Shown here: positions 7,349 to 15,614 of the stretch, piece after piece
How the letters are laid out: every line of letters starts with the position of its first letter
Numbering within the stretch: the first letter of the stretch is position 1
NCBI GenBank assembly: GCA_003557825.1
Contig: PWNM01000002.1
Coordinates: forward strand, 1 to 23,270
DNA: 23,270 bases
Reading direction: 5' to 3'
Source of the DNA: Candidatus Hydrogenedentota bacterium
GTDB lineage: Bacteria > Hydrogenedentota > Hydrogenedentia > Hydrogenedentales > SLHB01
Notes under the pieces: generated by a model
What the model was told of the DNA's origin: nothing
Database searches by the model: none
The model's input: only the letters and a program-made list of their open reading frames with translations
Translations under genes and position numbers: made by a program

Positions 7349-7525
7349 AAGTAAGTGTCTCAGCGCACCGGGCGGCATGAACACCGTAGCCGGTGCGTGC
7401 TGTGTATCGAAAACAAGTGAGTCATGATTTATACTGCGTTTGCGGCTGACGACGCCACGGTGTCCTCCGATGCGCAGTGCTGGCCGTATGTCTAGTGGCC
7501 GCTACACGAAAGGAATGATAAAACC

Positions 7526-9982
7526 ATGTGGGATAGATTTACCGAACGTGCTAAACACGTTGTAAGCTCTGCTCGGGAAGAAGCCACCCGACTTGGGAGC
7601 GAATATGTGCGAACCGAGCACATTTTACTGGGCGTATGCCGCGAACCGGAGGGCATCGCTGCCCGGGCTCTTGAACGGCTTGGCGCAGACGTCGAAGCGC
7701 TGGCCTTGGAGATTGAAGGTCAGATCACCAGAGGCAACGCTGTTGTATCGGGGGACGAAATCGTCTTTACTCCTCGGGCCAAAAAAGTGCTCGAACTGGC
7801 TGTCGAAGAGGCCCGAAAACTGAACCACAACTATATCGGGACCGAACACATTTTGCTTGGTCTCGTCAAAGAGGGCGAAGGCATCGCTGCCAAAGTCCTG
7901 CAAGATATGAAGATTGACACGGATCGGCTTCAGGCTGAGATGCTGCGCCTTCTTGGCGAGGAAAGCAAATCGTCGGCGCAGTCGGGCTCAGGCAAGAAAT
8001 CCTCGACGCCTGCGCTAGACACATTCGGCCGCGATCTAACCGCCCTAGCGCAGGAAGGCAAGCTTGACCCGGTCATCGGTCGGGAAAGTGAAATCGAGCG
8101 GGTTATTCAGGTGTTGAGCCGTCGGACCAAGAACAATCCGGTCCTTATCGGCGAAGCAGGCGTGGGAAAAACGGCTATTGTGGAAGGGCTGGCGCAAGCG
8201 GTCATCAACGGCGACGTGCCAGATCTGCTCCTCAACCGGCGCGTGCTCACCCTCGACCTGGCTGGGGTTGTTGCAGGGACCAAATACCGCGGTCAGTTTG
8301 AGGAACGCCTCAAATCGGTCATGAAGGAAATCCGCCGGGCAGACAACATCATCTTGTTTATCGATGAGTTACATACCATTGTGGGCGCAGGTGCTGCCGA
8401 AGGCGCAGTGGATGCCGCCAACATGCTTAAACCCTCCTTGTCACGGGGGGAGTTGCAATGTATTGGCGCCACCACCATGGAAGAGTATCGCAAACATATC
8501 GAGAAAGATGCAGCGCTTGCGCGACGGTTCCAAACCATCATTGTCGACGCCCCTTCTGTCGAGCAGACGACTGAGATCATCATGGGGCTCCGCGATAAAT
8601 ACGAGGCCCATCATCGGGTCAAGTTCTCCGATGAAGCGGTCATGGCAGCCGCGAAGCTGTCCCATCAGTACATTACAGAACGCTTCCTGCCGGATAAAGC
8701 CGTGGATGTAATCGACGAAGCGGGAAGCCGTGCCCGTCTGAAGATAACAACGCGACCTCCCGAACTCAAGGATATTGAACGGCAGATTGAAGAGGTCACC
8801 CATGAAAAAGAAGCGGCCATCCGAAATCAGGAATACGAGAAGGCGGCCAGCTTGCGCGATAAAGAGCGTAAACTCATTCAGGAGCTCGAAGACAGCAAGC
8901 GCGAATGGGAAAAGAAGCGGGATTCGGCTGAAACGGTAGTGTCCGCTGAGGATGTCGCCTATATTGTATCGAAATGGACGGGCGTCCCGTTGACCAAGCT
9001 CGAAGAGAATGAATCCGAACGCCTACTGCGTATGCGCGACGAGCTCCACAAATCCATCGTAGGACAAGAAGAAGCCATCGACGCGGTCACCCGTGCGATT
9101 CAACGCTCTCGCGCAGGCCTGCGCAACGCCAATCGGCCTGTCGGCTCGTTCCTGCTGCTTGGACCTACCGGCGTCGGGAAAACCTTACTGGCCAAGACGC
9201 TTGCCTCATTTTTGTTTGGCAACGAGGACGCGCTGATTACGGTAGATATGTCCGAGTACATGGAGAAGTTCGCCGTGTCCCGTTTGGCAGGCGCCCCTCC
9301 CGGATATGTTGGCTACAACGAAGGCGGTCAGCTTACCGAACAGGTCCGCAGACGGCCCTATAGCGTTGTGCTTTTCGACGAGATCGAAAAGGCGCATCCC
9401 GATGTGTTCAACATCTTGTTGCAGGTCCTTGAAGATGGTCATATGACCGACGCGACTGGCCGTAAAGTAGACTTCCGGAATACGGTCATTGTCATGACTA
9501 GCAACATCGGCGCGCGGCGCATTCGACGCAGCATGTCGATGGGCTTTCAAAAGTCCACCGACGCGGACGAACACCGCGAAATGAAGTCGCGCGTGATGGA
9601 AGAAGTGAAGAAGGTTTTCAATCCAGAATTCCTGAATCGAATCGATGATGTGGTCGTTTTCCACCATCTGACCCATGAAGACCTGAAAGCCATTGTTGAC
9701 ATTCAGGTGGAAGAGGTGATAGAACGCGTCCAGGAAAAGGGGTTCCAAATCGCACTCTCCGATGAAGCGAAGGAATTCCTGGTCCGCCTGGGCAGTGATG
9801 AGCAGTACGGCGCCCGTCCCCTCCGGCGTGCGGTTCAGCAGTATATCGAAGACCCGCTCTCGGAATTGTTGCTCAAACGCGAGTTTGAGCCGGGTGTGCT
9901 TATCGAGGTCAGGCCGTCTAACGAAGAAGAGAAACTTGTGTTTGAACCAGTAGGTGCGGTTGCGGAAGGTGTAACTACTTGA
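7526..9982 (+). CDS. clpC: ClpC, AAA+ unfoldase of the Clp protease
   Basis: This 818-residue Hsp100 ATPase unfolds proteins and passes them to ClpP. The double Clp-N domain fills residues 1-145. It keeps the two glutamates, Glu31 (RTEHILLG) and Glu107 (GTEHILLG), that in B. subtilis ClpC bind phosphoarginine. The first AAA+ domain has Walker A GEAGVGKT (209-216) and Walker B LFIDELH (277-283). A UVR/M-domain coiled coil follows at about 420-460 (EYEKAASLRDKE), the docking site for adaptors such as McsB and MecA. The second AAA+ domain has GPTGVGKT (546-553) and VVLFDE (614-619). MGF (672-674) stands where the ClpP-docking VGF loop is expected. The ATG at 7526 follows AAAGGAA (7509-7515). The 177-base gap after mcsB holds a TATACT (7430-7435) and an 8-bp hairpin (7364-7397), so an internal promoter is possible. 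Confidence 0.95.
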   Translation: MWDRFTERAKHVVSSAREEATRLGSEYVRTEHILLGVCREPEGIAARALERLGADVEALALEIEGQITRGNAVVSGDEIVFTPRAKKVLELAVEEARKLNHNYIGTEHILLGLVKEGEGIAAKVLQDMKIDTDRLQAEMLRLLGEESKSSAQSGSGKKSSTPALDTFGRDLTALAQEGKLDPVIGRESEIERVIQVLSRRTKNNPVLIGEAGVGKTAIVEGLAQAVINGDVPDLLLNRRVLTLDLAGVVAGTKYRGQFEERLKSVMKEIRRADNIILFIDELHTIVGAGAAEGAVDAANMLKPSLSRGELQCIGATTMEEYRKHIEKDAALARRFQTIIVDAPSVEQTTEIIMGLRDKYEAHHRVKFSDEAVMAAAKLSHQYITERFLPDKAVDVIDEAGSRARLKITTRPPELKDIERQIEEVTHEKEAAIRNQEYEKAASLRDKERKLIQELEDSKREWEKKRDSAETVVSAEDVAYIVSKWTGVPLTKLEENESERLLRMRDELHKSIVGQEEAIDAVTRAIQRSRAGLRNANRPVGSFLLLGPTGVGKTLLAKTLASFLFGNEDALITVDMSEYMEKFAVSRLAGAPPGYVGYNEGGQLTEQVRRRPYSVVLFDEIEKAHPDVFNILLQVLEDGHMTDATGRKVDFRNTVIVMTSNIGARRIRRSMSMGFQKSTDADEHREMKSRVMEEVKKVFNPEFLNRIDDVVVFHHLTHEDLKAIVDIQVEEVIERVQEKGFQIALSDEAKEFLVRLGSDEQYGARPLRRAVQQYIEDPLSELLLKREFEPGVLIEVRPSNEEEKLVFEPVGAVAEGVTT

Positions 9983-12297
9983 AGACATTTGTACTGTGCG
10001 CGGCGGTAACGGCCTGTTTGTTAGGGGGTATTTCCGCTTGGGGGCAACAAGATTTCACCGGTCAGACAGTGGATGAAGTCCGCATTCAAGGGCTTGAACG
10101 AATAACAGAGCAGCTGGTCCGTTCTCAGATGGAAGTCGAGGCGGGCCAGCGGTTCAATTCGCGAGCCATTGCACGCGACATCCGTCGGCTATATGAGACT
10201 GGGTACTTTTCCAATATTGCCGTGGAAGGTGACATCGAGGCGGGCCGTCTCGTGTTGGTGTATCACGTCGAAGAGAAGCGATTCATCACCGAAATCCGTA
10301 TTGTCGGCAATGACCGGGTCCGGCAACGGCACATTCGTGCCGTACTTTCGTGGAGGGAAGGAGATACCTTTGCTCAAGAGGCCTACCAGGAAGAGCGTGA
10401 GGCCATCCTGAGCATGTATCGCGGCCGGGGGTATCCCAATGCTACGGTGGATATTACCGTCGAGGAAATCGGTCCGTCCCGCGTTCGTATCACCTACAAC
10501 ATCAATGAAGGCGGCCGCGCCCGAATTCGTCGGATCCAGTTTGAAGGCAACGAAGCGCTTTCCAACCGCCAGTTGCGTAAGGCGATGGAGACCCGCCGAT
10601 CGTGGTGGTTCATCGGCGGTCGCTATGACGAAGACCAGTTCGAAGACGACCTTGAGAATGTGGTCGATCAATACAGCGATGTAGGACGCCTTGAGGCTCA
10701 AATTGAAGCCACTGAATTCGAGTTTTCGGAAAAAGGCAACCGCATGGATATCACCGTCGTGGTTGATGAAGGCCCCGAATATCAGGTGGATACGGTGCGT
10801 ATCGCGGGTAATATCGCCTACGATGATGATGAAATACTCGAGCTGCTCGGCGTGCAACCGGGTTATGTACACAATCAGGGGCAAGTTCGGCGTGACAGCC
10901 AGCTTATCCAGCGCGGCTATGAGGACAGCGGTTATATCAACGCGCAAGCAACGCCGCAAGTTACCCTGGACCGCGACGCAAAAACCACCAATGTCGTGCA
11001 TGACATTCAGGAAGGCGAGCTGAAGTATATCCGCGAGATCCGGATAACCGGCAACGAGATTACTCGGGATGACGTTATTCGGCGAGAGGTCCTGTCATTT
11101 CCCGGCGAACGATTCGATGGAAGTCTGCTTCGGGGCAGCCAACGGCGACTCGAAGCCCTTGATTATTTCGATGCCGTCCGTATGACGGTCGACTCCCCTT
11201 TTGACGATGACCGCTACTCCAATTTGCTCATCGATGTAGAAGAGGGTAGGACGGGATACTTTAATTTTGGCGCCGGCTATAGCACAGAGGACCGATTCGG
11301 CGGGTTTACGGAGCTTCGCTTCGAGAACTTCGATATTGCAAACTGGCCGACCTTTTCGGGAGGTGGGCAGCAGATGCGATTGCGTCTCCACCTTGGTGAG
11401 CGGCGTCAGCAATACTTCCTGGGGTTCACTGATCCCGAGATCTTTGGCTATCCCCTTGCCTTTGGGTTCGATCTCTTCAACGAGGAGCACAGTTTTCGAG
11501 GGGGTACGAATTACACAGAAGGGCGCACAGGCGGGCAGCTTCGTTTCATGAAGATGCTCTCTCCCTTTGTCAGCGCCCGAACAACCACCCGGTATTCAGA
11601 CATCAGTATATCCGGCCTTCCCTGGGGCGCGGGATGGACCTATCCCCGGGAATATTGGGAACAACGCGAAGGCAGCACGACGATCAGTCAATCCTTCGGA
11701 ATCACTCGGAACACCCTAGATTCCCCGCATGACACGACAACCGGATCGCGGCACGAGCTAACCTTGGAGCTTGCCGGATTTGGCGGGGACAATCATTTCT
11801 ATAAGATACAGCACGACTCGAATTGGTTCTGGCCCTTTGGGGAGGATAACCAGTACGTGCTGTCCTTCCGCACCCGAGAAGGATGGGTGAATAGCTATGG
11901 CAGCTCGGAGTATGTGCCGATTCCCGAGCGTTTCTTCCTGGGTGGAACCACCACGGTCCGCGGCTACCGTAATCGCGACATCGGCCCGCAAGCCCGAGGT
12001 TTCTTCGGCCTGGGGCGGCGTGTCCGCATGGGTGGTGAGCTGATGAGCGTGCAGAACCTCGAGCTGAAATATACGCTGACGGATCAAGTACGGCTGTACT
12101 CCTTTGTCGACGGCGGCGGCGTATGGAGCAGCGCAAGCGACTTTGATTTCGGCGACATGAAGTTTAGCGCCGGCTTGGGCTTCGGCGTTCAGGTTCCGCG
12201 ACTTGGACCGATCCGGATCGACTATGGCGTGCCCCTTAATCCCGATGATGAGCAAGGTTCTGGACGACTTCATCTGCAGACCGGTTTCCGCTTCTGA
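9979..12297 (+). CDS. bamA: BamA, outer membrane protein assembly factor
   Basis: BamA is the Omp85 insertase that folds beta-barrel proteins into the outer membrane. The 772 residues begin with a signal peptide ending near SAWGQ (about residue 22). Five POTRA repeats follow at roughly 29-100, 100-180, 180-267, 268-350 and 350-428, each opening with a pattern like VDEVRIQGLE or YIREIRITGN. The C-terminal barrel covers about 430-772, contains the hallmark VRGY (660-663) in loop 6, and ends in a terminal Phe (TGFRF) as barrel signals do. The start is TTG at 9979, overlapping the clpC stop as TTGA; GGAAGG (9964-9969) lies upstream. This start gives a complete signal peptide, which supports it. 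The overlap makes BamA synthesis translationally coupled to ClpC. Downstream genes continue the envelope theme. Confidence 0.95.
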   Translation: MKTFVLCAAVTACLLGGISAWGQQDFTGQTVDEVRIQGLERITEQLVRSQMEVEAGQRFNSRAIARDIRRLYETGYFSNIAVEGDIEAGRLVLVYHVEEKRFITEIRIVGNDRVRQRHIRAVLSWREGDTFAQEAYQEEREAILSMYRGRGYPNATVDITVEEIGPSRVRITYNINEGGRARIRRIQFEGNEALSNRQLRKAMETRRSWWFIGGRYDEDQFEDDLENVVDQYSDVGRLEAQIEATEFEFSEKGNRMDITVVVDEGPEYQVDTVRIAGNIAYDDDEILELLGVQPGYVHNQGQVRRDSQLIQRGYEDSGYINAQATPQVTLDRDAKTTNVVHDIQEGELKYIREIRITGNEITRDDVIRREVLSFPGERFDGSLLRGSQRRLEALDYFDAVRMTVDSPFDDDRYSNLLIDVEEGRTGYFNFGAGYSTEDRFGGFTELRFENFDIANWPTFSGGGQQMRLRLHLGERRQQYFLGFTDPEIFGYPLAFGFDLFNEEHSFRGGTNYTEGRTGGQLRFMKMLSPFVSARTTTRYSDISISGLPWGAGWTYPREYWEQREGSTTISQSFGITRNTLDSPHDTTTGSRHELTLELAGFGGDNHFYKIQHDSNWFWPFGEDNQYVLSFRTREGWVNSYGSSEYVPIPERFFLGGTTTVRGYRNRDIGPQARGFFGLGRRVRMGGELMSVQNLELKYTLTDQVRLYSFVDGGGVWSSASDFDFGDMKFSAGLGFGVQVPRLGPIRIDYGVPLNPDDEQGSGRLHLQTGFRF

Positions 12298-12320
12298 TCG
12301 CCTCATTTTGCTCAATCTGG

Positions 12321-12350
12321 TTGATCCAAAACAGGCGTGGTTGTTATACT
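12321..12350 (+). promoter_or_regulatory. Promoter of the skp-lpxD-lpxC/fabZ operon
   Basis: TTGATC (12321-12326), an 18-base spacer and TATACT (12345-12350) form a sigma-70 type promoter. It carries the TG extension at 12342-12343 region (TTGTTATACT), the same extended -10 as the one ahead of mcsA. It lies just after the bamA stop and gives skp a leader of about 130 bases. Confidence 0.55.
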
Positions 12351-12380
12351 TTCCAACTATGTGCCCAGTGAGATTCCTGT

Positions 12381-12429
12381 ATGAATCGGATAGGGAAAAG
12401 GAGTGCCTAACGGGCGCTAGACTTTTTTT
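12381..12429 (+). promoter_or_regulatory. Attenuator-like leader: mini-ORF ending in a terminator stem
   Basis: The stem AGTGCC (12402-12407) with GGCGCT (12413-12418), including one T-G wobble, closes the loop TAACG. Seven T follow at 12423-12429. A nine-codon frame, MNRIGKRSA (12381-12410), stops inside this stem. It lies between the promoter at 12321-12350 and skp. It could simply end bamA transcripts, or it could attenuate the skp operon. The mini-ORF has only a weak ribosome site and shows no regulatory codon run. Confidence 0.35.
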
Positions 12430-12485
12430 CCTCCAAGGGCCAACTTAGGCAACGTTGTCAATAGGCAACAAGGGAGCAATTTAAC

Positions 12486-13043
12486 GTGAGAGTTCCTGTT
12501 CGTTTCGTAGTGGTAGGAGTAGCAATTATCCTGGCAGCCGGGTTGGTAAGCCCTGTGTTTGTGTCGGCGCAAAATGCCGAAATGACGGGGGGATACAAGA
12601 TCGGCGTTGTTGACCGGAAAGAAGTTTTTGACAACTTGGAGCAACAACAGCGGCAATACCAAGAGCTTCAGCGTGAGATGGAGGAAATGCAAGCCGAAAT
12701 CGATCGCCTGTCTGAAAGAATCGAAGCCGACCAACAACGGTTACGGTTGGAAGGGCCTACCATGTCCCCCGCAGACCGCGAAGAACTGGAAGCACGCTTA
12801 TCCAGCAACCTAAATCAATATCAGGCCGAATTCCAACGGCTTCAGCTTGAGGTAGACACCAGATTTTCCCGTCTAGTCCGACGCATCCGCGAGCAAATCG
12901 ACGAAGCGGTTCAGGAAATCGGCGCTCAGGAGAACTTCCATTTGATTCTCGAAGGCGATCCTCGAAGCCAGTCGGGCGTACTGTATTATTCGTCGACCAT
13001 TGACCTGACGTCGCGTGTGTTAACGGCTCTGGAAAACCGGTAA
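12486..13043 (+). CDS. skp: Skp/OmpH periplasmic chaperone
   Basis: Skp-type chaperones form trimers that hold unfolded outer-membrane proteins in the periplasm and deliver them to BamA. The 185-residue product has a signal peptide (about 1-29, ending VFVSAQ). Then comes the typical first beta strand, YKIGVVDRKEVFDN (37-50). A long charged coiled-coil region spans about 51-150, rich in Gln, Glu and Arg. A closing beta strand, FHLILEG, is followed by the segment LYYSSTIDLTSRVL, as in family members. Its start is GTG with AGGGAG (12471-12476) nine bases before. The position between bamA and lpxD is the standard one for this gene. The length is close to the usual 160-190 residues. Confidence 0.9.
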   Translation: MRVPVRFVVVGVAIILAAGLVSPVFVSAQNAEMTGGYKIGVVDRKEVFDNLEQQQRQYQELQREMEEMQAEIDRLSERIEADQQRLRLEGPTMSPADREELEARLSSNLNQYQAEFQRLQLEVDTRFSRLVRRIREQIDEAVQEIGAQENFHLILEGDPRSQSGVLYYSSTIDLTSRVLTALENR

Positions 13044-13117
13044 TAGTACTCCGAGCACGCACTAGGCTAGGCAACTCCCAGCTTGGTGCGGGCCATAATA
13101 TAATATGAGGCGTACGG

Positions 13118-14185
13118 ATGCAATTGTCGGTTGATGACATAGCAAAGGTGGTGGGAGGGCGTGTTCTCGGAGCAGGGAACGCGCTTATCACCGGATTCAG
13201 TCCCATTCGCCAAGCGGAAGATGGGGATCTGACATTTCTATCAGATAGCCGATACGGTAAATACCTTGCCGACAATAATGCCTCCGCTATTCTTGTGAAT
13301 CCCGGCCTCGATCTCCCTTCTGTTAGCAGACCGGTTTTCATCGAGGTAGAGAATCCCTATGTCGCATTTCTGGCCGTCCTTCATCACTATGCCCAGATCC
13401 ATCCTCAGCATCCCGATGGAATACATCCGACAGCGGTCATCTCCGACGACGTCGTTCTTGGAGCAGAGGTTGATGTTGCGGCGAATGCGTACATTGGCGA
13501 GCGCGCGCATATTGGCTCCAATACGGTCATTTACCCGGGGGCCTATGTCGGGCCAGACTGTGAGTTGGGTCCCGATTGCATTTTATACCCCAATGCGGTT
13601 TTGCGCGAGGGGACGATTCTCGGAGCTCGGTGTATCATCCACTGCGGCGCCATGATTGGCAGCGATGGATTTGGGTATTATCCCGTTGATGGCGTGCATC
13701 AGAAAATTCCGCAGATTGGAATTGTCATCCTGGGGGATGATGTTGAAGTAGGTGCAAACTCAGCCATTGATCGGGCAACATTTGGAAAGACGATCATCGG
13801 AAGTGGTACAAAAATTGACAACCTTGTTCAAATTGGCCACAATACCGAAGTAGGAGACCATACTATCATTTGTGGCAATGTGGGTGTTGCAGGAAGCGCG
13901 CATGTTGGTAGCCATGTTACATTGGCGGCCGGTTGCGGCGTTAGCGGCCACATTGAAGTGGGCGATCACGTCACGGTAGCGGGAATGGCTGGCGTGACCA
14001 AATCGGTTTCGCCCGGGCGGGTCGTATCCGGCTTTCCGGCCATGGAGCACGACAAAGAGAGGCGGCTTAAGGCAAGCATTCGGCGCGTGCCCGACGCCTT
14101 GCGGACGATGCGAGCGCTCGAACGGCGAATCGAGGAATTGGAACAGCGTTTACATGATAGAGAAACAACGAACGATTGCCAATGA
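13118..14185 (+). CDS. lpxD: LpxD, UDP-3-O-acylglucosamine N-acyltransferase
   Basis: LpxD adds the second acyl chain, N-linked, to UDP-3-O-acyl-glucosamine, the third step of lipid A synthesis, in the cytoplasm. The 355-residue protein has the usual uridine-binding N-terminal domain (about 1-105, including DGDLTFLSD). A left-handed parallel beta helix made of hexapeptide repeats follows at about 105-320. His241, in NLVQIGHN, matches the catalytic histidine. The C-terminal tail ERRIEELEQRL is a short coiled coil, as in other LpxD trimers. The start ATG has GAGG (13107-13110) seven bases ahead. A TATAAT at 13099-13104 suggests a possible internal promoter, though its -35 is poor. The 3' end overlaps the next gene by 32 bases. 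Confidence 0.95.
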   Translation: MQLSVDDIAKVVGGRVLGAGNALITGFSPIRQAEDGDLTFLSDSRYGKYLADNNASAILVNPGLDLPSVSRPVFIEVENPYVAFLAVLHHYAQIHPQHPDGIHPTAVISDDVVLGAEVDVAANAYIGERAHIGSNTVIYPGAYVGPDCELGPDCILYPNAVLREGTILGARCIIHCGAMIGSDGFGYYPVDGVHQKIPQIGIVILGDDVEVGANSAIDRATFGKTIIGSGTKIDNLVQIGHNTEVGDHTIICGNVGVAGSAHVGSHVTLAAGCGVSGHIEVGDHVTVAGMAGVTKSVSPGRVVSGFPAMEHDKERRLKASIRRVPDALRTMRALERRIEELEQRLHDRETTNDCQ

Positions 14186-15530
14186 GGTTTCCTTTTCAGG
14201 TATCGGATTGCATACCGGAAACCTCACGACCATCGTATTTAAGCCTGCCCCGCCCAATAGCGGCGTCACATTCTATCGGGTTGATCTACCCGGCCGTCCC
14301 GGCGTAAAAGCGGACATCGATCATGTAGTTGATGTCTCTCGCGGAACCACGATAGGCATCAATGGCGCCAAAGTCCATACCGTGGAGCATGTCTTAGCCG
14401 CGATTGCCGGTCTCGGCTTGGATAACCTGGAAATTGAAGTCGATGCCAACGAGACGCCGGTTGGAGATGGCAGCGCGCTCCCGTTTATGGCCACTCTTAA
14501 GAAGGCGGGCATCGTCGAGCAGGATGAGGAGCGTGAGATCATCACCATTCGTCATCCGGTATATTACAAAAACGATGACGTCACCTTGAGTGTTCTCCCC
14601 TCGGATGAGCTACGGATGACCATGACCATCGCCTATGATCATGTGGCCGTGGGTACTCAGTATGCCTCGTTTACGATAAATCCGGAGAACTTTGAAAAAG
14701 AGATTGCTCCCGCTCGGACCTTCTGTTTCCTGCGCGATGTTAAGATGCTCCAGGACCAGGGATTGATTCGCGGCGGAAGCCTTGAGAACGCGGTAGTTAT
14801 CGGCGACGATGCCATTCTCAATGATGACCTGCGTTTTCCCGATGAGTTTGTCCGACATAAGATACTTGACCTGTTGGGCGACATGTTCCTCTTAGGTATG
14901 AACGTCCGCGGTCATGTTATTGGGGTCAAGTCTGGGCATGCCATGCATGTCATGTTCTCCAAACAAATCAAGCGATCGCTGCTTAATGGAAATGCCCCCA
15001 AAGGGGAGGAGGCGGTGCATATCAGCCGACCAAAGACAGAACCCGCATTGGATGTCAACACAATCATGCAGGTGCTTCCGCACCGATATCCCTTCTTGAT
15101 GGTGGACCGCATTTTGTCCATTGAACCGTACAAGAAGGTCGTAGGCATCAAAAACGTTACGGTAAACGAACCGTTCTTCCAGGGACACTGGCCTAGTATG
15201 CCCGTAATGCCCGGTGTCCTAATTATCGAAGTGATGGCCCAAGTCTCATCGGTCCTGATTTTCGGAGACGAGGAAAAGCAGTATCCCGGCAAGCTGGCGT
15301 TCTTCCTGGGCATTGACCGCGCCCGTTTTCGTCGGACAGTCGTTCCTGGTGACCAGATCGTTGTCGAGGCAAAGATGGTGCGCCATCGCCGCAATGCATG
15401 CCGCGTCCATGCCGTGGCCTCGATTGACGGCGACCCGGCTGCGGAGGCCGAAATGATGTTTGGCCTCATGGATGCTCCGGCGCCCGAAGGCCAGCAAAAC
15501 GTAGATGCGCCAGTTGGACCACATCCTTAG
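14154..15530 (+). CDS. lpxC/fabZ: LpxC-FabZ fusion: lipid A deacetylase plus hydroxyacyl-ACP dehydratase
   Basis: One 458-residue chain carries two enzymes. Residues 1 to about 285 are LpxC, the zinc deacetylase that commits UDP-3-O-acyl-GlcNAc to lipid A. It has HTVEH (75-79) with the general base Glu78 and zinc ligand His79, and the other zinc ligands His235 and Asp239 in RHKILDLLGD. SGHAMH supplies the conserved late histidine. Residues about 300-458 are FabZ, which dehydrates 3-hydroxyacyl-ACP in fatty acid elongation. It has LPHRYPFLMVDR, catalytic His345 in GHWPSMP, and Glu359 in MPGVLIIEVMAQ, with the His-Glu spacing of 14 seen in stand-alone FabZ. The two activities draw on the same hydroxyacyl-ACP pool. 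The start at 14154 lies inside lpxD; opening QRTIANEVSFSG fits LpxC. A strong terminator follows, and lpxA is not next, unlike many fusion-bearing genomes. Confidence 0.95.
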   Translation: MIEKQRTIANEVSFSGIGLHTGNLTTIVFKPAPPNSGVTFYRVDLPGRPGVKADIDHVVDVSRGTTIGINGAKVHTVEHVLAAIAGLGLDNLEIEVDANETPVGDGSALPFMATLKKAGIVEQDEEREIITIRHPVYYKNDDVTLSVLPSDELRMTMTIAYDHVAVGTQYASFTINPENFEKEIAPARTFCFLRDVKMLQDQGLIRGGSLENAVVIGDDAILNDDLRFPDEFVRHKILDLLGDMFLLGMNVRGHVIGVKSGHAMHVMFSKQIKRSLLNGNAPKGEEAVHISRPKTEPALDVNTIMQVLPHRYPFLMVDRILSIEPYKKVVGIKNVTVNEPFFQGHWPSMPVMPGVLIIEVMAQVSSVLIFGDEEKQYPGKLAFFLGIDRARFRRTVVPGDQIVVEAKMVRHRRNACRVHAVASIDGDPAAEAEMMFGLMDAPAPEGQQNVDAPVGPHP

Positions 15531-15552
15531 AGAGTAGCATTCACAACATTCT

Positions 15553-15589
15553 GGGCTGCCGTTCATCCATCATGTTCGGCAGCCCTTTT
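15553..15589 (+). terminator. Rho-independent terminator after lpxC/fabZ
   Basis: A perfect 9-bp GC-rich stem, GGGCTGCCG (15553-15561) with CGGCAGCCC (15577-15585), closes a 15-base loop. TTTTGTCTCTTT follows. It ends the skp-lpxD-lpxC/fabZ transcript. The convergent minus-strand gene ends at 15615; in that direction no T-run follows the stem, so it probably acts one way only. Confidence 0.85.
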
Positions 15590-15614
15590 GTCTCTTTCCC
15601 CATAGGAACTACGT

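Noticed and set aside
9206..9988. Minus-strand open frame (260 codons) opposite clpC
   Set aside because: It lies wholly within the clearly functional clpC and is explained by that gene's codon bias.
10189..11001. Minus-strand open frame (270 codons) opposite bamA
   Set aside because: Antisense shadow of the POTRA region; no motif and no start signal.
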